64,000 nucleotides of DNA, taken from assembly GCA_004794785.1 (NCBI GenBank), contig SJOL01006514.1, forward strand, positions 696,881 through 760,880, given 5' to 3'. Position numbers and translations under genes: made by a program. The notes beneath the pieces were generated by a model. It did not search any database, was not told the DNA's origin, and saw nothing but the letters and a program-made list of their open reading frames with translations. Below are positions 1-11,800 of the stretch, piece after piece (within the stretch, counting starts at the first letter, position 1; the number at the start of each line of letters is the position of its first letter). The stretch is from Opisthorchis felineus. Taxonomy: Eukaryota > Platyhelminthes > Trematoda > Opisthorchiida > Opisthorchiidae.

Positions 1-66
1 GAATTCTTCTACCAGCTATATATAAGCGGAGATGTGGGTGGTTTGAAAGCAACAGTCGATATGAAT
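1..66 (+). CDS. Aspartic protease exon 1 (partial at window start)
   Basis: Twenty-two codons in frame 1 end at donor GT at 67. The stretch SGDVGG aligns with the strand that follows the flap in cathepsin D. The 40-base intron (67-106) is in the size range of very short flatworm introns, and its acceptor TTCTAG restores the frame directly. Confidence 0.7.
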
Positions 67-3000
67 GTAGGCTTTGTATGCCGCGAATAATTGCAAGGCA
101 TTCTAGTTTGGAGGTATGCTTATCAAGAACGTTCCTTTTGGTATGGTTATTGGCGGCGCAAAGGAAGTGTATGATAGCTCGTTTGACGGAATTATCGGAT
201 TGGGGCGTCGCTCGATGTGTCCAGAACATACAGAACCTGTTTTCCATTTTTTCTCTCAAGAAGGAATAATGAGTCGGAAATTTGGCTTCCACTTCCAAGA
301 GTAAGCTGAGTGTGTGCTGATTTTATTTTCGTTTATTATAATCGGTATTATGGTATTTAGTAGAACAGCATCATTTGAAGTTTGAAGTCGTTATAAGTCA
401 CCTCCTGGTTTTACCTTCTGCAGTAGTGGTGCATCATTCATGATGGGTGACAATCTCGAGCAATTCTTATCCCCGGATATGACTTACGTAAACGTTGTTG
501 ACGGGCCTTACTGGGAAACGAGGGTTGACTGGTAAGTAATAACCCTTTCCCATAAGTTTTTTTTAAAGTCAGCGAATGCTTGCAATATCACTTTCATCTG
601 GTTCCCTTCTGCAGGATATTCGTTTCCAAAACTGGGTTTAGCACTGAGAATCACAGAATGGTGTTTGATACTGGTGCTAGCGGAATCCACCTGCCGGGAG
701 ATATTCACATGGCCATGAATGAACTTCTTGGAATCAGAAAACTAATGAACCGTGAATATTTGTTTGATTGTGAAAGGTTGCATTTCCTGCCTCCTGTTGC
801 ATTCCAACTACAAGGGAAAACGTTCAAAATTATGCCGGAACAATACACAAAACAGGTGAGGATTTTTTCATTAATAAACATTTTGTTGACCAAACATTCA
901 CTGTTGTTATCATGCAAAATGCATGTTTTTGATCTTCCAGCCGATGATGTTAATCATTAGCAGTATCCATGGCTTGTATCACAATTAAAACTCAAAGGCT
1001 TGCCTTCTAAAACGATCGGGAGAGCCAGGGAGAATGATTAGAGAGACTGAATAACTGCTTTTGTCATAGAAACCAATATGTTTTCCGTGTGGATAGACTA
1101 AAGCAATTCTTTCTACGCTACATGTTACTTTTTTCCAAAATTGTTTACAATTTTATGTTTATATCAGGTCAACGAAATCCTTTTACTTGACTGGATTCCA
1201 GTGAACAGTACTCTTTGGGATGGGCGGGTTTCTGATTAAAGTAAGATCAATTAAGTACGATGCAGTAATCGGTTTTGTTGCGATTCAAAAGTTGAGAAGG
1301 ATAGGTTTTGTAGGGATGCGTACAGGCTACTTCAGTCATCCAGACGGACGGGCATACTAATCCTGGTGGAGGATAAAAGGACCAACGATGGACAAAAAAT
1401 ACCCTGATGGGGAACATCAAGCGGTTCAATTAAAATTAATTCTCAGCTGGCGGATAATAGAGAGTGACTCTTTCGGTTGTTTGTTAATGCTTATTCGTTC
1501 CTGGCCACTACGAACTTGTAGCTCATCTGCATACGTCAGTTGCTAAGACGTCATTAACTGCACTGCAGTCGTGGACTGAATTGGACCATGTGGCCATCAG
1601 AGAACAATGAAGAGTCTTATAAAAATTTCTGTTCCATCTGCAATACGCGACTTGACTCTGATCACGCTATTGTACTTTCCCGGTTATCACTAGAGTTTCT
1701 ATCAGCAATACGCGCGCGGAAGCAAATAAACTGTCAGTCAGAAAACGGGTTGCAGATAGTCGGGACCGACCCCATTTCGGTGACGCCGGGAGTTTAGTGA
1801 CGGTTGATGGGCTGTGCTGCCCAAATGCCATGGGATAAGATCAAGAAACACCGCAAAAGGATCTGAGTTACTCCTTAGTTACTATAATGGTTGCGCACTT
1901 AGGTTAGATACTCCGTGTATTTGCGATACAGCTACCTAAGTAGTAACTCAAATCGTTTCGATATCAGAGCAACGACACACACGTAGGCTGCGTTATTCTG
2001 ATAGGTGATTTATGTAATTTGAACCCTGACAAAACTTCAACTATCAAGGTAAAACGGAAGCCATTATGATGTTTTTTACATAGACATACTCATCCAAATT
2101 TTAGTTTAGCTATCTATCATTTACTTTTGAAAAGCATGGTCACAAACGTATAAAGTAAGTGCGAAGCGATGAATGTGAAAGGTTACAGGAGAATATGAGA
2201 TAAAATGGAGAAACGTCACATTCAAAGTCTTGCCACCAACAGTTCCAGTCAGATAATATGAATTCCAACTTATGCGAGAATTTTGGTATGGAAACACGCG
2301 TGTAAAGATCAGCAACCGAAGAAACGACAAACAATGCTGAATGCTTTCAAGGGGCGTTAATCGGTAGCACAGCTGACACTCGCACATCAGGCACAAAGTG
2401 TCCGTCACACTGGGTCTGGTGTGAGATTCAATGGCAAGAATGTACACTCAACGCCACGTACCACGCATAAAAGTGTCGTAAGTACGCAGGGAGCTCACAA
2501 TGGCAAGCAAACACAAGTCACTGACTGTGACCTTAGGAAGGCTCAGTCCAATAACAGCCTCGGCGGATTGAGGAAAGCAGATCCCCGATAAGAGATGATC
2601 ATCGGTTGGTGGACCAAAAAGTCAAAATAACAACCAATTGCACGTAGGGCTACGATTGTGGCGGCTGAATATTCATCAGCACCATACTTCTGTTTCTTCT
2701 CATTCCACACAGTCACTCCACGCCCATCCGAGGCTATGCTGACGTCAATCGCGAACAGCGATTATGTCAGGCTTAATGAAGGACGTCGAAGTAGGTGCTC
2801 TCAACTCCTCGAAGACGGTGCAGCCCGGGCGATGGAGACGTTTTGCGTGTTATCTTGCGACCCGATTATGACGAGCACATCTGGCATCATACGTGATCCA
2901 GTAGGACTGCAAAATATGCACCAAACTACCGGTTGGCCACAGTTTTCACGACATAGGATCGTCTTGCCACCATGACCATGCCGAGCGCTTCTGACTATCG

Positions 3001-3841
3001 TCCTGAGCAGGTTGCATTGGAGCTGGATACCGCCAACTCTCGTTACTTACGACCGTAGAGTAGCCGGCCACGAATCGATTGCCTGGTGTAGTTGTTCAAC
3101 CTTTTAGGGATGTTCCGGTGGACTTGGCAGAGCACGAGCGAATATGTCAGCCTCGATATCCGGTAGTTCCTCGTGACTTCCATTCTTTGATGCGGCTTCA
3201 ACGGGGCGCGCGTCATATCATCGATCAGTTTGAGCTGATGTTGTCGGTGGTTGAAGACCCCTTTGCTCTTGAAGCGCAGGCCAATTGGGCGACCGTGTTC
3301 GTACCAACACTCTCATTGTCGGGAACTCGATCTTGGTCTACCAAGCAAGCTTTCGATTTTCAGCACTTGACACATTCTTTACATGTGAGCCCCACGAGTC
3401 TCTCCTGTGTACTGGTTGGAACTGGTGCGGAGGCGCCAGATTATTGTTAATGCGCATTGTCGAATGTAACCAGCATGTAAAAAACAAACAGGGTGGTTAG
3501 CCCTGTCTGGAGTTGCTGAACTCTTAGCTCACCCAGACTGATGTCCAGGCTGCCCAGTCGGCACCACGAGGAGGTGATTAAGCTCACTTATTGTGGCTAG
3601 AGCTACCTCTATTCACTTAGTTATTTTCCAGAAACCAGTATGCTTGTACATTTGTGAATTGACAAAGTTAAGCAGCCCCAGCAACAGGAATTTATCAGTT
3701 GGACCGCATAAAATTTTCTTCAACCGCTCCTTTTTGTTCTATCATTCTACCTGTCCACCAAACGATCTATTCGTGTGAGGTTCTATCTCACAATATATCC
3801 ACATATCTTTATCACTATCTATCAATCTACATATCCATACA

Positions 3842-3882
<41 letters not shown>

Positions 3883-4761
3883 ATCTATCTGTTGATCGGT
3901 CTTTCTCTCTATTTATTTAGAAATTTATGAACTGACATATTTCAGCAAGTATCAAAACACATAGACACGCATATAAGAGGGCAGGTTAAAGACTTGAGCG
4001 TATGTGCTAAATTTTTACACACTATGAGTAAAATCGTTTTCTGTATATCCCCAAGAGTATCCGAATTGCGGACAATCGTTTTCATGTATAATGTTACATA
4101 TATAACACAATAAATTATATAATTAGCACATCATATTTTCGCTACATTATCATATATATGCATGTAACTATATGTATTACATATAATATCATATTTTGCT
4201 ATATGTTATTACACATTACTATTGGATCGTTATTAATTTATTTTTATATATAGTCTGCATTCATCTATCTCTGTAATTTAGCAAATAATTGTATAATACG
4301 GCATAATTTTCCGGTGATAATCGACGCAGTTTGATGACGCCGAAAAGATGAATGTGTTAACGATAGGATTGTTCATCAGGTAGGATGAAATGATATATAT
4401 ATATATATATAAGATGAATGTGTTAACGATAGGATTGTTCATCAGGTAGGATGAAATGATATATATATATATATAACCATTAACACACTGAGCGGCTATA
4501 GAAAATTGTCCGGTGCATCCTTCTGTTTTGCCCGTGTGTTGAGTTTACCTCACCTTTCACTCAAAGTGATAAATATTTTTCCGGCAGACTAGCACTGATG
4601 GAGACACGACGTGTACTACTCACTTCTACAACGTAACCGCTAACAGCCTTGCGGGTATTGTACTGGGAATGTCATTCCTACGTTCCTTCCAACTAATTTT
4701 CGACGACCAAACGGGTAGAGTTGGCTTTGCTGCACGCGCTGGAAGGTCCTCTATTACTTAA
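1..4761 (+). CDS. Cathepsin D-like aspartic protease gene, 5'-truncated by window edge (exons 1-66, 107-300, 424-531, 615-855, 4588-4761)
   Basis: The gene encodes an A1-family (pepsin/cathepsin D) aspartic endopeptidase, which in parasitic flatworms typically acts in acidic gut or lysosomal digestion. The window starts inside the N-terminal lobe, so the signal peptide, propeptide and first catalytic Asp lie upstream. Visible family landmarks in order are: SGDVGG (flap-side strand, exon 1); FDGIIGLG (exon 2, equivalent to FDGILGLG); the PVFHFFSQEG helix; the second catalytic Asp in VFDTGASG (exon 4, about 685); the paired cysteines FDCERL and TTC; and the C-terminal strand RVGFAA ending at TAA 4759-4761. 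All four introns are GT-AG and keep phase at every junction (0, 2, 2, 0), with lengths of 40, 123, 83 and 3732 bases. No stop or frameshift is seen. One oddity is that the usual ILGD near the C-terminus reads IVLGM, losing the Asp. The product is therefore a divergent but probably functional protease; specificity within the family cannot be read. Confidence 0.88.
107..300 (+). CDS. Aspartic protease exon 2
   Basis: The exon follows acceptor TTCTAG and ends at donor GTAAGC. It encodes the core FDGIIGLG motif followed by the PVFHFFSQEG helix. It ends in phase 2 and joins exon 3 to make an Asp codon. Confidence 0.88.
424..531 (+). CDS. Aspartic protease exon 3
   Basis: The exon starts after TTCTGCAG and ends at donor GTAAGT. 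It encodes the inter-lobe region with ASFMMGD (GGELMLGG-like in cathepsin D) and YWETRVDW (YWQ...-like), where the two lobes of the protease meet. Confidence 0.85.
615..855 (+). CDS. Aspartic protease exon 4, second catalytic Asp
   Basis: The exon starts after TTCTGCAG and ends at donor GTGAGG. It contains the second active-site signature VFDTGASG, then a YLFDCERL strand carrying the first cysteine of the C-lobe disulfide, LPPVAFQLQGK, and MPEQYTKQ. These match the order of the cathepsin D C-lobe. Confidence 0.9.
856..4344 (+). other. Last protease intron: no recognisable coding content
   Basis: This is the bulk of the 3.7 kb last protease intron. From about 2470 to 3560 it is less AT-rich than its surroundings and holds a 124-codon open frame (3079-3450, +) with no recognised motif; it may be a decayed mobile-element insertion. 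The rest is AT-rich, with a TA run and tetranucleotide-like (TATC) tracts near 3790-3910. Confidence 0.5.
3846..3879. repeat. (TA)n microsatellite
   Basis: This is an uninterrupted TA run of 17 units, flanked by imperfect TATC/CATA tracts from about 3790 to 3900, within the protease intron. Confidence 0.95.
4345..4476. repeat. 66-bp tandem duplication ending in TA runs
   Basis: Two adjacent near-identical copies start at 4345 and 4411. Each is a unique segment of about 47 bases beginning AAGATGAATGTGTTAACG, followed by a (TA)n run. The perfect match over the unique part indicates a very recent duplication, probably mediated by the TA runs. It sits about 110 bases upstream of the last protease exon. 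Confidence 0.93.
4588..4761 (+). CDS. Aspartic protease terminal exon
   Basis: The exon follows acceptor CCGGCAG in phase 0 and continues exon 4 without loss (EQYTKQ then TSTDGDTTC). It carries the partner cysteine, an N-glycosylation sequon NVT, the hydrophobic strand GIVLGMSFLRSF, the RVGFAA terminal motif and TAA. The canonical Asp of ILGD is Met here. Confidence 0.85.
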   Translation, partial: TSTDGDTTCTTHFYNVTANSLAGIVLGMSFLRSFQLIFDDQTGRVGFAARAGRSSIT

Positions 4762-4823
4762 ACACGATGACAAAGCAACAAATCTGCACATCAGCAACAA
4801 CAGAAAACGACACTGCAAATACA

Positions 4824-4829
4824 ATTAAA
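4824..4829 (+). terminator. Possible polyadenylation signal ATTAAA
   Basis: ATTAAA lies 63 bases after the protease stop codon, a plausible spacing for 3'-end formation. It is the second-commonest metazoan poly(A) signal, and no AATAAA lies closer. The motif is short, so chance occurrence is possible. Confidence 0.35.
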
Positions 4830-5559
4830 TAGTGACAAGATCTCCTTATTTTTTCATTTTGATTAGAAAGGGGCAGAGCAGTCTATGGTAAAGTCATTTA
4901 CATTAATGGTCATAAATTCCCGCATGTAGACAATGGTCATGTGAAACGAACCCGGTTCAAATAAGTACCATAAGTGTGGGTAGTTCTAGGGTTTGCTACT
5001 CAACCAAATATTTTCGTCGCAACATCTTCCTCCGTGTGAATATTAATTCCTTTCTAAGGAGCTGTGTGTGTTACTATGAGCTTCAAACATGCTCCATCAG
5101 AAGGAATATAAAATGGTAGGCGGATCCAAAACTGCGCACCCTATATTGATTCAGTCTCTCTAAAATCGCTTCATCATTGATCACGTAACAAAGATGTTAA
5201 CTGAAAATCCGTTCGAAGTATTAGGAAACTAAACTCCTTCGGCGAGGTTGGAGCAACGTTGTCGAACGCACCCGTGGGACATACGGTGGAAACATTGTTA
5301 TTACCAGCCGCATAATGAATGAGTTAAGGATCAGTGGACCAAACTTCTCTCGAATTTGTGGCGTATTTGGTGTCCTCAGCTGTGTAGTTCTATTTGGGAG
5401 TGAATGATTGGATTGTTTGTGGATGGACGGTAGATCTGAAAGTTCGAAAATAAATCAACGTGCCTGCAGATGCATTATATATCTGAAACATTGTCGCTAC
5501 TTCAATTTGATAAAGAGACGATTAAAAAGCACTGCATGCCGAACTGAGATTGAACTTTG
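4830..5559. other. Spacer after the protease gene, nothing recognised
   Basis: I see no conserved exon, RNA gene or repeat in this stretch. It is the 3' flank of the protease gene. Confidence 0.5.
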
Positions 5560-5815
5560 TCTTATCGGCTTAAAACGTTCCGGGCTTTGCTGAGCAATGA
5601 AGGAATGCGCCTGCCTGTTGAGCCAGCCCCAAGAAGGGCAAAGTCGGTCGTGGGCTGTCAAAGGATTTCCAGCAATCTTACGAGTAGTTTATTACGTCTA
5701 TACAATGTATCGCGATGTGGCAAATATCATACCAACTGATACAAAACACTCAGTTGATTATTAACACAATAACCGAGGGATTCGCCTGGGTTCCATGAAA
5801 GACATCTGTCAAAAA
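5560..5815 (+). repeat. Hammerhead-repeat family, copy C (degenerate, start of a second unit attached)
   Basis: Positions 5600-5700 match the ribozyme and tail region of the 16.2 and 37.0 kb copies. Shared blocks are TGCGCCTGCC, AGCCCCAAGAAGGGC, CGGTCGTGG, and a tail AGCAATCTTACGAGTAG leading to TTATTACG. From about 5717 the sequence resumes with ATATCATACCAACTG, the block that starts the other units, and then a diverged GGATTCGCCTGGGTTCC. Ribozyme tail followed by unit start implies an original head-to-tail tandem arrangement. Coding capacity is absent. The pattern resembles small hammerhead-bearing repeats and Penelope-like element ends in flatworms. Confidence 0.7.
5611..5655 (+). ncRNA. 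Degenerate hammerhead ribozyme (copy C)
   Basis: Helix II GCCC/GGGC with loop CAAGAA, plus the GGTC|GTGG cleavage region, are preserved. The core is broken: CTGATGA reads CTGTTGA, four extra bases (GCCA) precede helix II, and GAAA reads AAAG. It is predicted inactive. Confidence 0.6.
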
Positions 5816-8800
5816 CGAAGCTCATTCGCTCTACTTGCGGACAGAACCACAGATACAAAATACGATGTACAACTTCCCTAGTAATTCAAGTTACTCTTGC
5901 AAGTAGCTTTATGAAATGGCAGTTTGAGACTGTCACGGTGAGTCGGATCCACATTCTACTTGGTGACACCAAACACCGTCCTTTTTGGATAACTGTGCCC
6001 TAGGACTATTTCGGCCTACATGGGCTCGTGATCGTTCGACACGTGGGAATGATCATGGAAACAAGTGATGTTTAATATTGACAACCGCTTATTCTCTCTA
6101 TTAACCGGAGTACATTAGCGAGAACATACGTCCACCGACAAACATCCGTAGACGTTCTCAGAAGTTCTCAGAGAGCAGAGGAGGGACTATGCGTCCGAAA
6201 CAGGGGGTCTATAAGCTGATTCTGTTAAAGGTGAAATGCGTGTCATGCTCATAAGGCAAGCCTCAGTGCATGAAGTAGTTTCACCTGGCATTTACCCTAA
6301 ATTCGTCTTTGTTGAAAATGCAATCAGATGTACTACCTAAAGTGGAACGTGTGCCTGCACATGCTGAAGTGTGGGAGTGATCAACTTAAAGTGAAGTTTT
6401 TTGCATGGCTTATCCTCTTCGCACAATGACGGAGCAGGTAACTATGGACGGTTGTTTGTAATCGTTCAGTAAAAAGACTGGGGTTTGACGTGTTGTGAAC
6501 TGACGACATGACCCTCATACTCTATAATACTGTACTGCAAACAAGAGGATACACATCTGATAGTCATAACATGGAATGCAAGCAATCAACACCGATCCAC
6601 TATGGTTAGTTTCTAACCGAAATCTGGAAATCGATGGAAAAGTACTCTTGGTCTTATTCTGGTCATCGAATTTCATGTTGCTATCAGGATCTTCTCCCAT
6701 TCCGATGATATTTTAGAAGTACATCACCAGTAGTCCAAATCAGAACTTCGTGAGCGGGCGTGACAAATACGATGTAGTTTCGCTTTATAACAGTACACGC
6801 AGTACTTTCGACGGTTTTCGTAGCCATTTTGCCAAATCAATTACTCTACCCGTCCAGGCTCATTTACTGCTGAGGCGCAGGCTCATGAAGCAAAGAGGCT
6901 GCTCATAGAGCACAGGAGTACCCTTTCAGATGGTCGATACAATTTTCTAGACGAAATTCATCACGCCGTCAAAAGCGAGGATAATGGTATTCTGATTCGG
7001 CTGCTGGTCTAGTTAGGTAGAACACGGAATATGACCAAATTATTGGGTGTAATTGTGCACAAGTGTAGCGTCCGTGACACGCGAATGACTACATATTAGA
7101 GGTAAGCAGCTGGGTTTACAAAACAGTATGGATTCTCTGACCCCGTTAAATATATTACGCCGTTTTCTATGACACACGAGCATCTAGTATACCGCCGATA
7201 ATATGAACGATTGTGTGGACCAAGCGAATCCTGTTTACTCACCAGGTATTCACGTCCGGAAGTGAAGTTGCGTGGTTGGTTTCAAATGAACCAAGTAACA
7301 TAAATAAGCTTCGATCTGTACACACCATATGCTGCTCAGATGCTACGCCAGTTTGCCCGTGCATGATCCTTCGTGACACTGAAGTTGAAATAAAACTGAT
7401 GTATTATGTTGCGCTTTAACTATCCTGCTATCTTTTTTCTCGGTTCTGAAGATCAGCCAAATCATCTTGGATGACCTTCTTGACCACGGCGATTGCAGAT
7501 CACGAAATCCAGTTTCCATGTTATGTGCGCGGGTCACTAAAGGGGCAGAAGTGCTTGGAAATAGACATCCGATAATAATGAACGGGCATCACAACAAATG
7601 ACAGTACTAATCGAATACTACAAACTAGAGCTTAACTTCCACAAATCCATGAGCAGAAAAACTTTAGCAAACACAAAAGTGGACAGATAAGTGTAGGGAT
7701 CAAAGACTAGTAAACCATAGCATGGTATTTTTAGAATGGTAAAAATAGAGGTAAAAACGTAAAATTAGCCGTCCATTTTGGCTGCCGATTTACATTCAAA
7801 ACTTGGTTGCGTTTCAGCTGACGCCAACGGCTCCTGATACATAAAAAAGGTTTCCAAAAACAATCCTCTAAAATAAAGTCTATTGAGGCAATTAAGCGCT
7901 AAATGAATGAAAGCAACCGCTCAAGTTGTTTTCGAAAGCGCCATTTATTCTCACGAAACTTGTTTGATATTGATTGATTGATTGATATGATGAAATATCT
8001 CAGGCTCGAAGTAGTTAGTAGGTTTCGGTGCCTGAAATGCTCTTCTGAAAATGGGCTGCAAAAAGATTTTTCCATCAGCACGCGCTATGAACACCTGTCC
8101 TCCAGAAGGAAGGACATGCACCTGGCATACCCATTTTTTGCTCGCGCGGCGAATCAACCAGATACACTTTGCTTTTGGCTCGAGAATATAAATTGCAAAA
8201 TGATGAAGCATTGCTGCTTAATACATTCAAGTGAAAAGGAAATACCTAGTTATTAAACCGTATTGAATGTAAATATTCACCATCATTTCATTTTGGCCTC
8301 ACCAAGAGAAAATGGCACCTTATCCTATAAGTTATAACGTGTTTGTTGTACAGTCTGCATTGTTTTTAAAATAAGTTTTCGGGTAAGTTCACAAGTCAAC
8401 CGGAGAAAAATTGGGGAGACTCCAGCGTTCTCTTGATCCGAACACAAAAAGACGTGCATTCTGTGCTGGACAGGCTGCATGGGTCGGAAAATGATGCGAT
8501 GCTATATGCGGTCGTGCAGTGCTCGGTTACGCTAACTCCATCAAGTTAATCGAAAAAATTGCGATTAAATGCCATTAATCAACGGGCCAGTGATCTCCGG
8601 GCAAACTATTCTTCCCAGGCGTTCTCTCAACGTCTTTGACATGATTCAATGTATTTCATAAACACACTGCTTAATATATCAAACCTCTCAAAGTCTATCC
8701 AGGTGCTGCCTATTGCCTTATTGAATAGTGCGAGCGAAACATAATATACATTCTGATAATATGACTAGAAAGGACAAGTGAAATTCCAAAAGTTTCATCT

Positions 8801-11800
8801 TTTTCTCTGAAGTGCAACCAAAAAATTGGCTGCCGAGTGGACCATTTATGTTTGTTGTTTAAAGGTGCGATATCATATTAGCTTAATTCTTCCATTGTTA
8901 TCTATCCAATGGTTCAAATGAAACAACTGCGTCAGCGCACATTAGCAAATAAGGCGCGGAAGTGTCTTGGGGAATTGCGTCGCTTCGAGAAGAAGGACAG
9001 GTGGAACGCAAGCAAGCTATATAGGCCAGATTGCTGTGAGACTGCTTAGCTGGTCAATTAAATCTCGGCAAGATTTATTTAGGAAATTCAAGCAATCAAT
9101 CACTTCGGCTCCTGTCACGTTTGCGGTTAGCGTTCTAAACCACGCTGAAGATGAATGCGCTTCCTAGTCGTATCCTTCAGAATTCCAGCATGCCAGGGCC
9201 GACACGGTTCTGGATCTCGGATAGCTGATGCGGGGAACCACCCAAGAGCGACTCTAATAAATGGATGCGTTTGGAGGTTTTGTTTATTCGGATGACCTTC
9301 CCGGCAATCTGTTTGGGCATATCAGATCACAGTCAGTTCTACTTTTTGCGATTCGGCCATTCGGGTTCTAGGGAAATTAGTTAAGCGTGAAGATCCAGGG
9401 ACTTTTCAGAGCGTCAGTTCACGGTTACATATTTACAAATGAACTTTTCTAAGAAGTGGTAAAAGTAGTTGCCAGAATTACCCAGTAATCCTCCAAATTG
9501 ATTTGAACGTATACGTCAGATAAAGTTAATTATTGGCGTCTAGATCAACATGCAGGATACGACGGGGTGTGCGTCTCAGCCGACAGATTGGTATCCCATC
9601 CGGAATCGCTAAGCTGGGTCCAACGCAACCACTGCCACTGCGCCAGGGGAACGTCCTCCTAACTATCATTTAAAAAACCGGCAATTATTTTCGTGTACAG
9701 ATGTGTTTGAATGGGCTTTTGCCAACGTAATAAAACAATATTTTTCATCGAAAATTATTGGGTAGACAAAACAAGAATGCACAAAAAGGGATTAAAGCAT
9801 ATAATACAATCGGAATTATGGTAAACTAAAATATCGGTCCATCCTCTGTGTATGTTAGATGCCCATGTAGACGTCAGTCTATAAGCTGTTGGATGAAACA
9901 AAATTTGCTTTCAAAATGCCAACAATTTTGCATTTATATTGGGAAATACAGCCGCAATAGTTTTTGATTAGTTTGGTGAACTTGGTCTTTGATCATTTGC
10001 GGTTTGGAGCAGTCGCTCTCTAAATTTTGACAAGTCGTATAATTCAAATAATGAGGTTTTGAAGCTTCATCAAGTTTGGCATGTAATTCGACTAATAATT
10101 TCAAAAAAAATTGAGGTCAGTTTTCACTTCTGAACTTGTATGAAAATGCGCTAATAATTTTACGCCCAGTATGCATGTGGTTTCCAGATTTAAACTGAAA
10201 AATAGACTCTCACTGTTCGGTGAGTCCATTTGATATCAGTTCAAAAAACGCCACCGAGCACATTCTGATATGTTCAGACTACCCTGAATGAAAGAGGGTC
10301 CTAACGCAAATAAGAAGAGTTCCTGGAATTCGAATGCAACACACGTAAGGCAAATCTCAGGAAACTTAAAAGGTGCACATAGAAATGTAGTGCTTGTTAA
10401 CGGCAGTCTTGGATTTTTAATTCAAATCAAAGGGGAATTCTTTCGCTCAGGAGACCAGCCATCCTCTTTGCTAGAGCTGCGCCCTATCTCAGGGTACACG
10501 GATCCAAGGAGTTCACAAATAAGGGACACTTTATGCTGCAAAGGCTTTCATAGTATGACACCAGCTGTGTGGCTTCATGTGTTGCGTATATTAGGGTGGA
10601 TCTGGAAGAACTTCAGATATAATATTTTAACCTAATTTATCAACCTCATACTAACCAGCTTCCGACCAATTTTATGTAGATCCCATCTGTGGGCGTTTCC
10701 ATCAGGCGCCTATGATATTAATACATTGCGCGCCACCTCTTACGTCTGACGCTTATCCTTCGATATTCAGGCCCCATTTTTATGTGTTTGCTGCTGGATT
10801 TGGGATAGAGACTGTTCAGTAACATAGCTAGCAAGGTGCTTTTGCGAATACTCCAGATAATTTATCAGTTGAACTCTAGATTTACAAGACTTGAATGTAA
10901 GTCATTTATACAGATTTCAGCTTAGAGCACGCGCTTCATTAGGCCATACAAACGAATATACTTACCTGGTAAGTCAGATGCTGCAGCAGATTGCGCCTGT
11001 GAGGCTGTTGATCAGAGTTGGCAAATTTCGTTGCAGAGTTAGGCGCCTGAATACATCAAACTTGGACATAATTCGCAATCGGTCAAAAATAAAATGAGCC
11101 CTCTTGGTTTGTTTCGTACATTCACGAACCAACAATGTAAACCAACGACCCATTCATAACGGACATCCGCTCATGTTGATTCCGCCAATACACAATATGA
11201 TGATATTTTAAGGCACAGACAAAATGCCCGAGTTAATCGGGGCGAAGTACACCGATATCAGCAAAGTTATTTTGAAAATATTCGCTCATTTTTATTTGAT
11301 TCTCAGCTTACTGTGGTTGGGCGAGTTTGGGGTCTTTGTGAAACCTATCGCCCATCGGCAGCTGCATGTTAAAATAACCGGATTGCCAATAGCCATCAGC
11401 GCCTAGGTTAAAGTTTTGGTTACAAATACCGTTGAAACATTGAGGCTGATTTTGGTTCACTCTTTTTAGCCCCAGAAAATGTTTCCGGCTAACCTCAGAA
11501 ATAAGCAACAAGAGCTCAAACATTGACTGTTTAGAGGCTGGGGCGTGCCGGAATAAGAAACTGCAAGATGGAAGAGAGACCATTACGACTGGGTTTGCAC
11601 GGAACTAACTAATGTAACTCGCGAAATTGCATTATCAATTACGCGGAAACGTTACATATAAGAAGGAGAACACTTAGATTATTGGACCGTTATTTCAGCA
11701 ACATTGATGTGAGCTCACTGTCTTTTAATTAATCTGCGCACCCGGAGGAGGTTTGCGAGTTTTTGCATCCCAAATCATTTTCTGCAGCATCAATATTCCT

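Noticed and set aside
3079..3450. 124-codon plus-strand frame in the protease intron.
   Set aside because: No motif recognised and no splice context; possibly mobile-element debris, but not supportable.
4365..4385. Minus strand reads CCTACCTGATGAAC, like the start of the hammerhead core in the repeat family.
   Set aside because: No helix II or GAAA follows in either tandem copy, and no GTC cleavage strand is present. Treated as coincidence.
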